From an uncultured Lachnoclostridium sp. (GTDB lineage: Bacteria > Bacillota > Clostridia > Lachnospirales > Lachnospiraceae), in contig CAMKRZ010000005.1 in assembly GCA_946415315.1 (NCBI GenBank), positions 1 through 64,000 on the forward strand: a DNA stretch of 64,000 bases, in the 5' to 3' direction. Shown piece after piece: positions 25,834 through 34,068 of the stretch. A model generated the notes under the pieces. It made no database searches. It saw nothing but the letters and a program-made list of their open reading frames with translations, and was not told where the DNA came from. Both the position numbers and the translations under genes were made by a program. How positions within the stretch are numbered: the stretch's first letter is position 1; the number at the start of each line of letters is the position of its first letter.

Positions 25834-27194
25834 TGGGTAGCTCCTTTGGAAGAAATACAGGCAATGTATTCCGGTTCTCGTGCGCGCAGATGCTGAAGAA
25901 GAAAGGTTTTCTCGTGTCGACGATCGTCATCGCGGTGCTGATCTTCGCGGGAATTCTGGCGGTCATGGCCATCAGCGCGAGCTCGGAGAAGAGTGAGAAA
26001 GATCCGACGATGGTCGGGAAAATGATCGTCTGCAACGAGACCGACATCGTGTGCGAGGACGGCGGCATTCTCAACAGCGCAGACATCGCGGAGGCGATCC
26101 GTGATGCCGTAGCGGAATGCAAGACGGTGACGGTGGAGTGGAAGAATAACGCGAAGATTGCCGATGAGGTGAAGGCTGCGGAAGCGAAGACCGGCGACGA
26201 TGCGGAAGACACGTTCTTCGCCGTGATCAAGACAACGGAGGACGGCTACGGAATTTACATGGTCCGTCCGAAGAAATGCAGCTGGAGCGAGGGCCAGGTG
26301 ACAATGGCCGGCGAGGCGATGATCCCGCTTCTGAAGAACTATGTGGAGCGCGAGATCGATCCGACGATGGCGATGTTTGTCAAGATGCCCACGTCTGCGG
26401 CAACGCTTGTTGTCGGTGAGGACACCAGCCTTGCGGCGGCCTTCGTCAAGTTCCTTCTTCCCATGATCTCCGGTATGCTCGTGTACTTCATGGTGATGAT
26501 GTACGGCCAGGATATCGCGAGAAATGTGGCGGCGGAGAAGACGAGCAAGCTCATGGAAATGATGCTCACATACGTTTCGCCGAACGCGCTCATTTTCGGT
26601 AAGATCCTTGCGGGCTTTGTCATGTCGATCATCCAGGTGCTGATCTGGATAGTAAGCGGAATCGGCGGTTACGTCGCGGGCGGCGCGATTGCCAAGTCGA
26701 TCGATCCGAATTACACGGACCGTGTGGCGCAGGCATTTAACGCAATCCGTGCGGTTACCGGTTCCTCGGCGATGACGATCGTTCCGGTGATCCTTTCTCT
26801 CACGATCCTGTTCCTCGGTCTGCTTCTGTTCTATTCGATCGCCGGTATCGGCGGCAGCGTGGTTACAAAGCCCGAGGAGATCGGTTCGGCCAACGCGGTG
26901 ATCACGTTCCCTGCCATGATTTTCTGGATGATCGGTTACATGGCGGCAGTGATGCAGAACGAAGCTGCGCTCACCGTGTGTCGGTACATTCCGTTCACGG
27001 CGCCGTTCACGGCGACAGCGGAGATCCTGGTCGGCAAGGTTTCGATCCTTGTCGGTCTGATCATCGTGGCGGAGATGCTTGCGTGCACGCTGGTTATGGT
27101 GTGGATTGCGGGTAAGATTTACCGCGGTCTCGTGCTCTATTCCGGCGAGAAGCTGAGCATTAAGAAAGTGATCGGCATCGTGCGCGGAAAATAA
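25833..27194 (+). CDS. ABC-2 type permease, NatB-like (second)
   Basis: A 453-residue membrane protein homologous in layout to the preceding permease: TM1 at about 20-42, an extracytoplasmic domain, then a TM cluster with the conserved QDIARNVAAEKTSKLMEMMLTYVSPNALIFGKIL region. It overlaps the upstream stop by one base (TAATG) and has AAAGGAGG upstream. Two diverged NatB-like subunits plus one ATPase suggest a heteromeric exporter. Confidence 0.88.
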   Translation: MGSSFGRNTGNVFRFSCAQMLKKKGFLVSTIVIAVLIFAGILAVMAISASSEKSEKDPTMVGKMIVCNETDIVCEDGGILNSADIAEAIRDAVAECKTVTVEWKNNAKIADEVKAAEAKTGDDAEDTFFAVIKTTEDGYGIYMVRPKKCSWSEGQVTMAGEAMIPLLKNYVEREIDPTMAMFVKMPTSAATLVVGEDTSLAAAFVKFLLPMISGMLVYFMVMMYGQDIARNVAAEKTSKLMEMMLTYVSPNALIFGKILAGFVMSIIQVLIWIVSGIGGYVAGGAIAKSIDPNYTDRVAQAFNAIRAVTGSSAMTIVPVILSLTILFLGLLLFYSIAGIGGSVVTKPEEIGSANAVITFPAMIFWMIGYMAAVMQNEAALTVCRYIPFTAPFTATAEILVGKVSILVGLIIVAEMLACTLVMVWIAGKIYRGLVLYSGEKLSIKKVIGIVRGK

Positions 27195-27221
27195 TACCCG
27201 AATCATAGCGAAATATACGGA

Positions 27222-27266
27222 AAACGGCGAGAATTTACCATTGTGAATTCTCGCCGTTTGTGCTTT
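27222..27266 (+). terminator. Terminator of the NatA/NatB-like operon
   Basis: A perfect 14-bp stem, AAACGGCGAGAATT (27222-27235) with AATTCTCGCCGTTT (27246-27259), then TGTGCTTTT. Confidence 0.85.
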
Positions 27267-27360
27267 TATGGGAATAGCGGAAACAGTCGGTTCCCGCTGC
27301 GGAAAGAACTTCTACCGCGAGTTTCGGGAGCCTTTGCACGGGTATACAGGAGGGTAAGAG

Positions 27361-29358
27361 ATGGTATTTTACGAGGAAAAAGGAGCTTTGGTGGCGAAGC
27401 GCCAGGGCGAGACGCTGCAGATTGAAGGTTGGGGGGAGAATTCCCTGCGCGTAAGGGCGACGATGCAGACGGAGATTTCCGATGTGGCATGGGCGCTCAC
27501 GGAAAACGTTCCGGCGTCGGCAGCGGTTGTGACGATCGGTCGTGAGGCGGACGGGAACCCGTGCGCGGAGATCGTGAATGGGCGCGTGAAGGCGACCGTG
27601 AATTTTGCGGGCGTGCTTTCATTTTACAGAGACGATCGTCTCATTTTAAGAGAATATTATAGAAGTTACGGCGGCACGCTCTCGAGAGAGAGCCGCTGCC
27701 TGAAGGTCGTGAACCGCGAGTGGAAGGGTGTTCCCGGCGGCAGCGAATATAAACTTAAGGTGCTTTTCGAGAGCAACGACGGCGAGAAGATCTACGGCAT
27801 GGGACAGTACCAGCAGCCGTACCTGGACCTGAAGGGCTGCACGCTCGAGCTTGCGCAGCGCAACTCGCAGATCAGCGTTCCGTTCATGGTATCGTCGCTT
27901 GGGTACGGGATGCTCTGGAACAACCCCGCGGTCGGCAGTGTGACGTTCGGCAAGAACATCACGGAGTGGAACGCCCGCGCGACGAAACAGATGGATTACT
28001 GGATCACCGTGGCGGACACCCCGAAGGAGATTCTCGCGGCATATACGGGCGTGAGCGGAAGAGCGCCTCATTTTCCGGAAAATCTTATGGGCCTGTGGCA
28101 GTGCAAGCTTCGCTACCGCACGCAGGATGAGATCCTGGAGGTAGCGCGCCGGTACAAGGCGGAGGGCATCAAGATCGACCGCATCGTGATCGATTTCTTC
28201 CACTGGACGCTGCAGGGCGACTGGAAGTTTGACAAGACGTACTGGCCGGATGTGAGGGCGATGGTCGATGAGCTGCACGAGATGGGTGTCGAGGTGATGG
28301 TGTCCGTGTGGCCGTCCGTGGACCGCAAGAGCGAGAACTTCTACCCGATGACCGAGCTCGGGCTTCTGATCCGCACCGAGCGCGGCGCGCAGCAGACGTA
28401 CGACTACCAGGGCGACTGCGTGGAGATCGACCCGTTCAATCCGGCGACGCGCAAGTATGTGTGGGAAGTCTGCAAGAAGAATTACGCCGACCTCGGCATC
28501 GATTCGTTCTGGCTCGACAACTCCGAGCCGGACTACGGTGTGTATGATTTTGAGAATTACCGCTACAGCGCGGGTCCTGCGCTCACGTGCAGCAACATGT
28601 ACCCGCAGATGTACAGCCGCATTTTCTGGGACGAGATGAGCAAGGACGGCAAGACGCCGGTCAACCTTCTCCGCTGTGCCTGGGCGGGCAGCCAGAAGTA
28701 CGGCAATGTCGTGTGGTCGGGCGACGTGCCCTCGACGTTCGAGGCATTTGCCGACCAGCTGCAGTGCGGCCTGAACATGGGTCTCGCGGGCATCCCGTGG
28801 TGGACGACCGACATCGGCGGCTTCATGACCGACGACGTGAATGACCCGTATTTCCGCCAGCTGCTGATCCGCTGGTACCAGTTTGCGACATTTTCCGCAG
28901 TGCTGCGCATGCACGGTGACCGCGGTCCGTACGACATCCCCGCGCTTGATGACCGTGACTGGGGCGGCGGCTACCTTCACACGGGCCAGCCGAACGAGCT
29001 GTGGAGCTACGGTGAGGACAACTACCGCATTATGCGCAACTACTATGACATCCGCATCGCGATGAAGGATTACATTGCCTCCCTCTACGACGAGGCTTCG
29101 GAAAATGGTTCTCCTCTCATCCGCACGATGTTCTACGAGTTCCCGGAGGACGGCCGCTGCTGGCAGATCACCGACCAGTACATGTTCGGAAGCCGCTACC
29201 TTGTTGCGCCGATCCTGAAGCACGACTGCTTCCGTCGCGACGTGTACCTTCCGGCGGGAACGTGGAAACTCACCTCGACGGGCGCAACGTTCGTCGGAGG
29301 TCAGACCGTCACCGTGGACGCGCCGATCGAGTACATGCCGGTGTTTGAGCGGGTGTAA
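27361..29358 (+). CDS. Glycoside hydrolase family 31 (alpha-glucosidase/xylosidase-like)
   Basis: A 665-residue cytosolic glycosidase (no signal peptide). An N-terminal beta-sandwich (about 1-220) precedes the catalytic barrel. The likely nucleophile is Asp386 in WLDNSEPD and the acid/base is Asp455 in WSGDVPSTF. The WWTTDIGGF and HGDRGPYDIP segments are also typical. GH31 enzymes release alpha-linked glucose or xylose from non-reducing ends; the exact specificity cannot be read from sequence alone. CAGGAGGG precedes ATG 27361. It is a single gene ending at its own terminator. Confidence 0.9.
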   Translation: MVFYEEKGALVAKRQGETLQIEGWGENSLRVRATMQTEISDVAWALTENVPASAAVVTIGREADGNPCAEIVNGRVKATVNFAGVLSFYRDDRLILREYYRSYGGTLSRESRCLKVVNREWKGVPGGSEYKLKVLFESNDGEKIYGMGQYQQPYLDLKGCTLELAQRNSQISVPFMVSSLGYGMLWNNPAVGSVTFGKNITEWNARATKQMDYWITVADTPKEILAAYTGVSGRAPHFPENLMGLWQCKLRYRTQDEILEVARRYKAEGIKIDRIVIDFFHWTLQGDWKFDKTYWPDVRAMVDELHEMGVEVMVSVWPSVDRKSENFYPMTELGLLIRTERGAQQTYDYQGDCVEIDPFNPATRKYVWEVCKKNYADLGIDSFWLDNSEPDYGVYDFENYRYSAGPALTCSNMYPQMYSRIFWDEMSKDGKTPVNLLRCAWAGSQKYGNVVWSGDVPSTFEAFADQLQCGLNMGLAGIPWWTTDIGGFMTDDVNDPYFRQLLIRWYQFATFSAVLRMHGDRGPYDIPALDDRDWGGGYLHTGQPNELWSYGEDNYRIMRNYYDIRIAMKDYIASLYDEASENGSPLIRTMFYEFPEDGRCWQITDQYMFGSRYLVAPILKHDCFRRDVYLPAGTWKLTSTGATFVGGQTVTVDAPIEYMPVFERV

Positions 29359-29436
29359 ACTGTGGACGCGGCTGATCATTGTGCCGGTGCCGGTACTGTG
29401 ATCGGGTAAGTCGGAACAACCATTAATAGTGAAAGT

Positions 29437-29497
29437 AAAGAGGCGGCTTGTCTTCGGTCCTCGGAAAATGTGACCGCAGACGGGAGCGCCTCTTTTT
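29437..29497 (+). terminator. Terminator after the GH31 gene
   Basis: AAAGAGGCG (29437-29445) pairs with CGCCTCTTT (29487-29495), then TTT. The 41-base loop contains a GGAAAATG octamer (29463). Confidence 0.7.
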
Positions 29498-29518
29498 CGG
29501 CCAGGGAAGTAAATGATA

Positions 29519-29547
29519 TTGACTTTTTCAAATAAGCAATGTATACT
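29519..29547 (+). promoter_or_regulatory. Promoter of the small zinc-ribbon gene
   Basis: TTGACT (29519-29524), a 17-bp spacer and TATACT (29542-29547). Confidence 0.78.
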
Positions 29548-29609
29548 CGGACTGATAATATGTGTTCCGGAAAGGTCAGATCGGATCGTTTCGGAAGGCG
29601 GGTGGAGTT

Positions 29610-29795
29610 ATGGTACGAGAACATGTTGAAGAGTATTTGCTCGATGAATGTCCGAACTGCGGGGCGCCGAGAAAGAACGAGGAGAGGGAGTGCGTGTATT
29701 GCGGTACATCGCTCGTGCAGACGCGAGTAGTCAGGGCAGACGTAAACAGCGAGCATTTTCCTAATCTTCTACGTCGTGAATCTGATAAAGTATAA
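29610..29795 (+). CDS. Small zinc-ribbon protein
   Basis: A 61-residue protein with a single four-Cys zinc ribbon (CPNCGAP, then CVYCGTSL) near its N-terminus. ATG 29610 has GGGTGGAG at the right distance; an upstream in-frame ATG lacks a site. The reading frame ends in an unconserved-looking tail (NLLRRESDKV) where the next gene's hydrophobic frame begins. The pair may be one zinc-ribbon plus membrane protein split by a frameshift near 29750. Function unknown. Confidence 0.55.
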   Translation: MVREHVEEYLLDECPNCGAPRKNEERECVYCGTSLVQTRVVRADVNSEHFPNLLRRESDKV

Positions 29796-30156
29796 CAAAG
29801 ATCAAGGTGATCTCGGGTTGATAGTATTTCTTTCACTGTTATGTCTGGTACCGGCACTGTTTTTCTTCAAATCCGGCACCGGCATAACGGACTTCGGCGT
29901 GCTGCATGCAATGGACAGCGGACAGGAGTATATGGCATTGATCCTTCGTACGGGGAAGTCCGTGCAGGTGTCGGATGATTCCCCGCATTATCGGGAATTG
30001 TTCGTGCTTGCGGATATTGACGGCACCGAAAAATGCATCAAACTGCTCGCTCAGGATGTACCGAACTGGGAGTGCAAGCTGGTGTATCCGACCGGAGGGG
30101 AGATAGCGATCAAGGGACACGGAAGGTATTTTACGGTAAAGGATTACCAGAAATAA
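29776..30156 (+). CDS. Small membrane protein of unknown function
   Basis: 126 residues with one N-terminal TM (LGLIVFLSLLCLVPALFFF) and a soluble C-terminal domain of about 90 residues. It overlaps the zinc-ribbon gene by 20 bases in the +1 frame. The GTG at 29776 has no ribosome binding site. The frame is open upstream to 29746 and encodes more hydrophobic residues (IFLIFYVVN). Either translation is coupled to the gene before, or this is the 3' half of a frameshifted gene. Confidence 0.5.
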   Translation: MNLIKYNKDQGDLGLIVFLSLLCLVPALFFFKSGTGITDFGVLHAMDSGQEYMALILRTGKSVQVSDDSPHYRELFVLADIDGTEKCIKLLAQDVPNWECKLVYPTGGEIAIKGHGRYFTVKDYQK

Positions 30157-30178
30157 GACAATTTAGGATGCTGACAAG

Positions 30179-30210
30179 AAAAGGATTGCCGCCGACGGGC
30201 AATCCTTTTT
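30179..30210. terminator. Terminator between the small membrane gene and hicB
   Basis: AAAAGGATTGCC (30179-30190) pairs with GGCAATCCTTTT (30198-30209). It has A-rich left and T-rich right ends, so it works for both convergent transcripts. Confidence 0.85.
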
Positions 30211-30274
30211 AAGTTCAAAGCGTTTTAGTGAGAATTCGCCGTTGCGGGCGGAGAGGTGATTGAGTGGTGTTGGG

Positions 30275-30697
30275 TTACTTGGCTTTTATCTTTGCCAGCA
30301 GGGCTTCCTGAAGTACCTGTGAGAAGTTGAGATGACGCTCCTGCGCGGCAGTGTTCAGCCACGTCGGGATGGTGAGCGTCTTGCGCACGGATTTTTCGAA
30401 ATGAAGCTTTGCATACTCCTCGACATCGACGGTTACCATGTTGACGAAGGCGTCCCCGGCGTCAGAGCCCAGTTCTTTGGCGATATCGGGTACGGAGATT
30501 GCCTCAATCGGAGACGGGGAAGGGATCGGATCGCCGTCCTGCTTCAGCGTATACAGATAGCCGGCAAGACAGTCGACGGCCATGCGCATGGCATCGGGCA
30601 GGGAATTACCGCAGGTTGCAAGCCAGTTCAGATCGGGGAAGACGACGGAGTAACCGGTGTCTTCTTTGAAAAAACAAGCGGGATAGATTGATAACAT
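30275..30697 (-). CDS. hicB: HicB-family antitoxin
   Basis: A 140-residue antitoxin. The N-terminal HicB fold (YPACFFKEDTGYSVVFPDLNWLATCGNSLPDAM) neutralises the toxin, and a C-terminal ribbon-helix-helix-like segment (RKTLTIPTWLNTAAQERHLNFSQVLQEAL region) should bind the operator. It follows hicA by 24 bases in the usual toxin-first order. AAAGGAGG precedes ATG 30697. Confidence 0.9.
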   Translation of the reverse strand: MLSIYPACFFKEDTGYSVVFPDLNWLATCGNSLPDAMRMAVDCLAGYLYTLKQDGDPIPSPSPIEAISVPDIAKELGSDAGDAFVNMVTVDVEEYAKLHFEKSVRKTLTIPTWLNTAAQERHLNFSQVLQEALLAKIKAK

Positions 30698-30721
30698 TGG
30701 TTGCCTCCTTTACGGCAGGGG

Positions 30722-30910
30722 CTAAGAAAGGCCGGCCTGCTTACGGATGGATCGTTCAACGATTTTGCTGAGTTCTTTGCTGTGAAACGGAATGGTTACT
30801 TTGCCGGGTTTGTGCGGATGCACGTAGTGACGATGAGAACCTTCCTGGTTTTTGAAAACCCAACCGGCAGCAAGGATCTCGCGTTCCATCTCTTTGGGTT
30901 TCTTGGGCAT
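30722..30910 (-). CDS. hicA: HicA-family mRNA interferase toxin
   Basis: A 62-residue toxin with the dsRBD-like HicA fold. The catalytic His lies in QEGSHRHYVHP and the C-terminal helix in KELSKIVERSIRKQAG. HicA cleaves mRNA when freed from HicB. Its gene lies directly behind a promoter whose -35 is covered by two palindromes, the likely HicAB autoregulatory site. Confidence 0.92.
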   Translation of the reverse strand: MPKKPKEMEREILAAGWVFKNQEGSHRHYVHPHKPGKVTIPFHSKELSKIVERSIRKQAGLS

Positions 30911-30928
30911 AGTTCACCCCTTTCCCGG

Positions 30929-30967
30929 AGTATAGCAGAACAATACGCATTGTGTCAATGCGCATTG
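30929..30967 (-). promoter_or_regulatory. hicAB promoter and double-palindrome operator
   Basis: Reverse strand TTGACA (30958-30953), an 18-bp spacer and TATACT (30934-30929). Two 12-bp palindromes, CAATACGCATTG (30941-30952, one mismatch) and CAATGCGCATTG (30956-30967, perfect), are 15 bp apart and cover the -35 and spacer, as expected for repression by HicB. Confidence 0.82.
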
Positions 30968-31117
30968 ATATAATACGTGTTGTGCGGTGCAGATTTTTAC
31001 TTTGAATATGATAATGATGACGTGTTTGATAAAAGTGCGAGGCGGGTTGTTCCGTCAGAGATTCAATGTTTCGGAAAATGTGATGCCGTTTTCGGCGGTA
31101 TAGAAAAGTATAGATTG

Positions 31118-31142
31118 GGCTGCGAGAGAATCTCGCAGCCCA
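31118..31142. terminator. Strong hairpin downstream of the prs repeat cluster
   Basis: A perfect 11-bp stem, GGGCTGCGAGA (31118-31128) with TCTCGCAGCCC (31132-31142). On the reverse strand it is followed by AATCTATACTTTTC, so it may end the prs transcript after the repeats. The stretch 30990-31117 holds nothing else recognisable apart from one octamer (31074). Confidence 0.5.
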
Positions 31143-31169
31143 GGATGAAGTAGAATTTGTTTTGTTTAC

Positions 31170-31500
31170 CTCGCGAACCTCCCGTTGGTCGGTTTGCTCG
31201 GTGTACGTGCGCTCGGCACATGCATCGCAGACTTCGTCTGCTTCCGGGTTTGTCCTTACGATTCGCCGGCGCTCACCTCGCGAACCTCCCGCTGGTCGGT
31301 TTGCTCGGTGTACGTGCGCTCGGCACTTCCGCCGCGAACTTCGTTCGCTCCCGAGCCGTTCCTTCCGACTCGCCGGCGCTCACCTCGCGAACCTCCCGCT
31401 GGTCGGTTTGCTCGGTATTCGCTCGTTCGGTGCTCACGCGTGGACTTCGTCCACTTCTGTCCGAGCCGTCTGTGCTCATCGGAAGCAAGCTTCCATGAGG
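31170..31500 (-). repeat. REP-like repeat cluster A (three 106-107-bp units)
   Basis: The phrase CCTCGCGAACCTCCCG recurs at 31170 (one variant base), 31276 and 31383. Each copy is followed by a conserved GTACGTGCGCTCGGCAC-type segment and a small variable hairpin such as GGACTTCGTCC. On the reverse strand it matches the repeat family found at 48.24 kb and 53.8-54.05 kb. Overlapping open frames here are chance products of the repeat. It lies in the 3' untranslated part of prs. Confidence 0.85.
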
Positions 31501-31553
31501 CACAGCGCGCCTCGGCCACCGGCTTCTGCCGGTGTGAGCACCTTCACTCCCGT

Positions 31554-32735
31554 TTATATCTCTTCCCCGTTTCTCCTCTTCTCAAGGATCTTGTGGATGC
31601 GTTCTGTCGGGTCGAGATACTCGCTGATCGATGCGTCGTGGTTCAGGGAATCGATCAGGAGCGCGATGTATTTGCTCATGTCGGCGGAGATGTACCATTT
31701 GCGCTTCAAAAGCTCGGGCGTCTGGTACACGAGGTTCGTCGTGACTACACGGTAAATGAGCTTCTCCTTGTACGCCTTGTCGAACTCCTTGAGGCCGTTG
31801 GTGAAGAGGCCGAAGGTTGCGCAGACGAAGATGCGTCTTGCGTTTCTCTTCTTGAGCTCTCTCGCCACGTCGAGCATGCTCTCGCCGGAGGAGATCATGT
31901 CATCGATGATGATGACGTCCTTGCCCTTGACGTCGGTTCCGAGGAACTCGTGCGCGACGATCGGGTTGCGGCCGTCCTCGATGATCGAGTAGTCGCGGCG
32001 CTTGTAGAACATGCCCATCTCGGTGCCGACCACGGTTGCGAAGTACACGGCGCGACCCATGGCGCCCTCGTCGGGGCTGATGAGCATCGTGTGCTTGCAG
32101 TCGATCTTGAGGCTGGGTACGTTGCGCAGCAGGGCCTTGATGAACTGGTAGGTGGGCTGCACATTTTCAAAAGACTTGATCGGGATGGCGTTCTGTACTC
32201 TGGGGTCGTGTGCATCGAAGGTGATGACCGACTCAACGCCGAGGTTGGTCAGTTCCTGCAGAGCGACGGCGCAGTCGAGCGACTCGCGTGCGGAGCGCTT
32301 GTGCTGGCGGCTCTCATAGAGGAACGGCATGATGACCGTGATACGGCGTGCCTTGCCGCTCAGTGCGGCGATGACGCGCTTGACATCCGCAAAATGATCG
32401 TCCGGCGACATGTGATTTTTCTGCCCGCAGACCGTGTATGTGAGGCTGTAGTTGCACACATCCACGAGAATGTAGATGTCCATACCGCGGATCGTCTCGC
32501 CGATGATCGCCTTGGCCTCGCCGGTGCCGAACCGGGGGCATTTGGTATCGATCAGGTAAGTGTCGCGCCGGTAGGTGTCATACCCGGGCTCATCGAGAAA
32601 TTTGTGCTCGCGCGCGTTGCGCCACGAAGCGATGTAGTCGTCGACTTTCTTGCCGATGGACTTGCTGCTCTCGAGGGCGATGATGCCCAGCGGAGCAAAG
32701 GAACTGCTGTCAACAAACTTGTCTTCCTGTGACAT
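31554..32735 (-). CDS. prs: Ribose-phosphate pyrophosphokinase (long clostridial type)
   Basis: A 393-residue PRPP synthase-family protein, which makes PRPP from ribose-5-phosphate and ATP for nucleotide, histidine and tryptophan synthesis. Recognisable parts are ITVIMPFLYESRQHKR (ATP-binding flexible loop region), VITFDAHDP and the PRPP-binding loop VIIIDDMISSGESM. It is longer than the classical 310-residue enzyme, with N-terminal (about 30 residues) and C-terminal additions, as seen in a clostridial subgroup. ATG 32735 follows GGAGG; the upstream open frame is spurious. It lies downstream of dnaI in the same direction. Confidence 0.85.
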   Translation of the reverse strand: MSQEDKFVDSSSFAPLGIIALESSKSIGKKVDDYIASWRNAREHKFLDEPGYDTYRRDTYLIDTKCPRFGTGEAKAIIGETIRGMDIYILVDVCNYSLTYTVCGQKNHMSPDDHFADVKRVIAALSGKARRITVIMPFLYESRQHKRSARESLDCAVALQELTNLGVESVITFDAHDPRVQNAIPIKSFENVQPTYQFIKALLRNVPSLKIDCKHTMLISPDEGAMGRAVYFATVVGTEMGMFYKRRDYSIIEDGRNPIVAHEFLGTDVKGKDVIIIDDMISSGESMLDVARELKKRNARRIFVCATFGLFTNGLKEFDKAYKEKLIYRVVTTNLVYQTPELLKRKWYISADMSKYIALLIDSLNHDASISEYLDPTERIHKILEKRRNGEEI

Positions 32736-32917
32736 GGGTGTCCTCCGTTTATATGATTTTCTCAAGGCAGAGCGATCTCCGAAAACCGGACAAACGGGCA
32801 GCCCGGTTCTTGTTGTATCGCTGTACCAAGGGTAACAACCCGGCCGGAGCCGGGCGATTACAGTATCTTCCAACCGCGTCGGCACGAGGCCCTCGCGGGA
32901 TTGGACTTAGGAAAATG

Positions 32918-33901
32918 TTACAGGGTGCGCAGGATCCGGATGTCCTTCCCAAACAGCTTGATGTACTGGAAGGTGAACAGCCGCGATGCGATGCGGTCGC
33001 TGTAGCGCTTGCCGAGCTCGTCCATCGACAGGTTGGTCGAGATGAGCGTCGGTGCGTGCCGAAGGTCGCGCTCCTCGAGGCAGATGAACAGTTGCGAAGT
33101 TGTGTAGGAGCTCGGGATCTCGGTGCCGAGGTCGTCGATGATCAGAAGATCGCAGTCCAGGATGGTGTCGAAGTCCATCGAAGCCTTCTGGGAGCGCTCC
33201 CGGTCGCCGAACCGGTAGTAGGAAAATATCTCAAACAGGCGGAACGCGGACAGATATAACACGGTAAATCCGCGGTCCAGCAGATCTTTTGCGATGCAGT
33301 TGGTGAGGAACGTCTTGCCGACGCCGGTGTTGCCGTTTAAGAGGAGGTTGCGGTACACTTTGCCGAAATTGTCGGCAAATGCGTGCGCATCCGCGAGGGC
33401 TTCCAGCGCGACCTCACGGTACGTCTTGCCGGTTGCGCGGTCGATGGACTGCGCAGAGTACATCTCCGGGTCAAACGTCGCAAAATTCTCCTTCTGCAGA
33501 CGCTCGTGCCGTCCCTCGTCCATGTAAAACTCGTTGATCACGGTGCGTTTGAAGCAGATGCAGGCTTTGCCGTCGACACTACCCGTGTCCTTGCAGAGCG
33601 GGCAGATATACCGGCGATCCAGATAATCCTCAGGGTAGCCCGCGCCGACGAGCAACTGTTTCTTGCGGCTGATCAGCCAGGAGTTTGTGCGCGAGAGCGC
33701 GTCGAGCGAGGCGCTGTTTCCCTCGAGAGCGAGTTTGGCGGCCTGCACGGAGCCGTGGATCATCTGCTCATCAATCTCCGCAAGCGCGGGGATCTTCTCG
33801 TACAGTTCGTTCTTTCGCCGTGTTTGCTCCTTCTCGCAGTTCAGGCGTCGTTCCTCATACATCTGTTGTATATGCTGGTATTCGGATGAGGTGAGACTCA
33901 T
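32918..33901 (-). CDS. dnaI: Helicase loader, DnaI/DnaC-type AAA+ ATPase
   Basis: A 327-residue ATPase that loads the replicative helicase. The N-terminal helicase-binding part contains a four-Cys zinc site (CPLCKDTG, CICF). The AAA+ core has Walker A NGNTGVGKT, Walker B LLIIDDLGTE and sensor segment PTLISTNLSMDEL. It lies downstream of dnaD, 148 bases away, a typical Firmicute primosome pairing. ATG 33901 is preferred; the frame is open further upstream without a ribosome site. Confidence 0.9.
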   Translation of the reverse strand: MSLTSSEYQHIQQMYEERRLNCEKEQTRRKNELYEKIPALAEIDEQMIHGSVQAAKLALEGNSASLDALSRTNSWLISRKKQLLVGAGYPEDYLDRRYICPLCKDTGSVDGKACICFKRTVINEFYMDEGRHERLQKENFATFDPEMYSAQSIDRATGKTYREVALEALADAHAFADNFGKVYRNLLLNGNTGVGKTFLTNCIAKDLLDRGFTVLYLSAFRLFEIFSYYRFGDRERSQKASMDFDTILDCDLLIIDDLGTEIPSSYTTSQLFICLEERDLRHAPTLISTNLSMDELGKRYSDRIASRLFTFQYIKLFGKDIRILRTL

Positions 33902-34006
33902 ACGTTGTTTCCTCCGAAAAATGAAGCACGGTTCCGAAGCGCGGGTCGCCTTCGGCCACGCGGGCCTTCCGGGAATTTGCGCTGTCAATCCGCGCACAGG
34001 CGGTCA

Positions 34007-34068
34007 GGCGATCAATGGCGTTGCCTCATGTCAATTAGGGCACAGGCGATCAATGACGCTGTCTCATG
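34007..34068 (-). repeat. Duplicated 3' end of dnaD
   Basis: A 24-base segment spanning the last codons and stop of dnaD (34045-34068) recurs 38 bases further downstream (34007-34030). The second copy still reads M-R-Q-R-H-stop, with only synonymous changes. Confidence 0.7.

Noticed and set aside
25560-27206. A 548-residue reverse-strand open frame
   Set aside because: It is the shadow of the second NatB-like permease, His/Arg/Asp-rich without motifs.
27646-29379. A 577-residue reverse-strand open frame
   Set aside because: It is opposite the GH31 gene, whose catalytic motifs are intact; the reverse translation is of shadow type.
31157-31755. Forward open frames with repeated ANLPLVGLLG-type phrases
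   Set aside because: They are produced by the 106-107-bp REP-like units and run into the antisense of prs; no ribosome sites.
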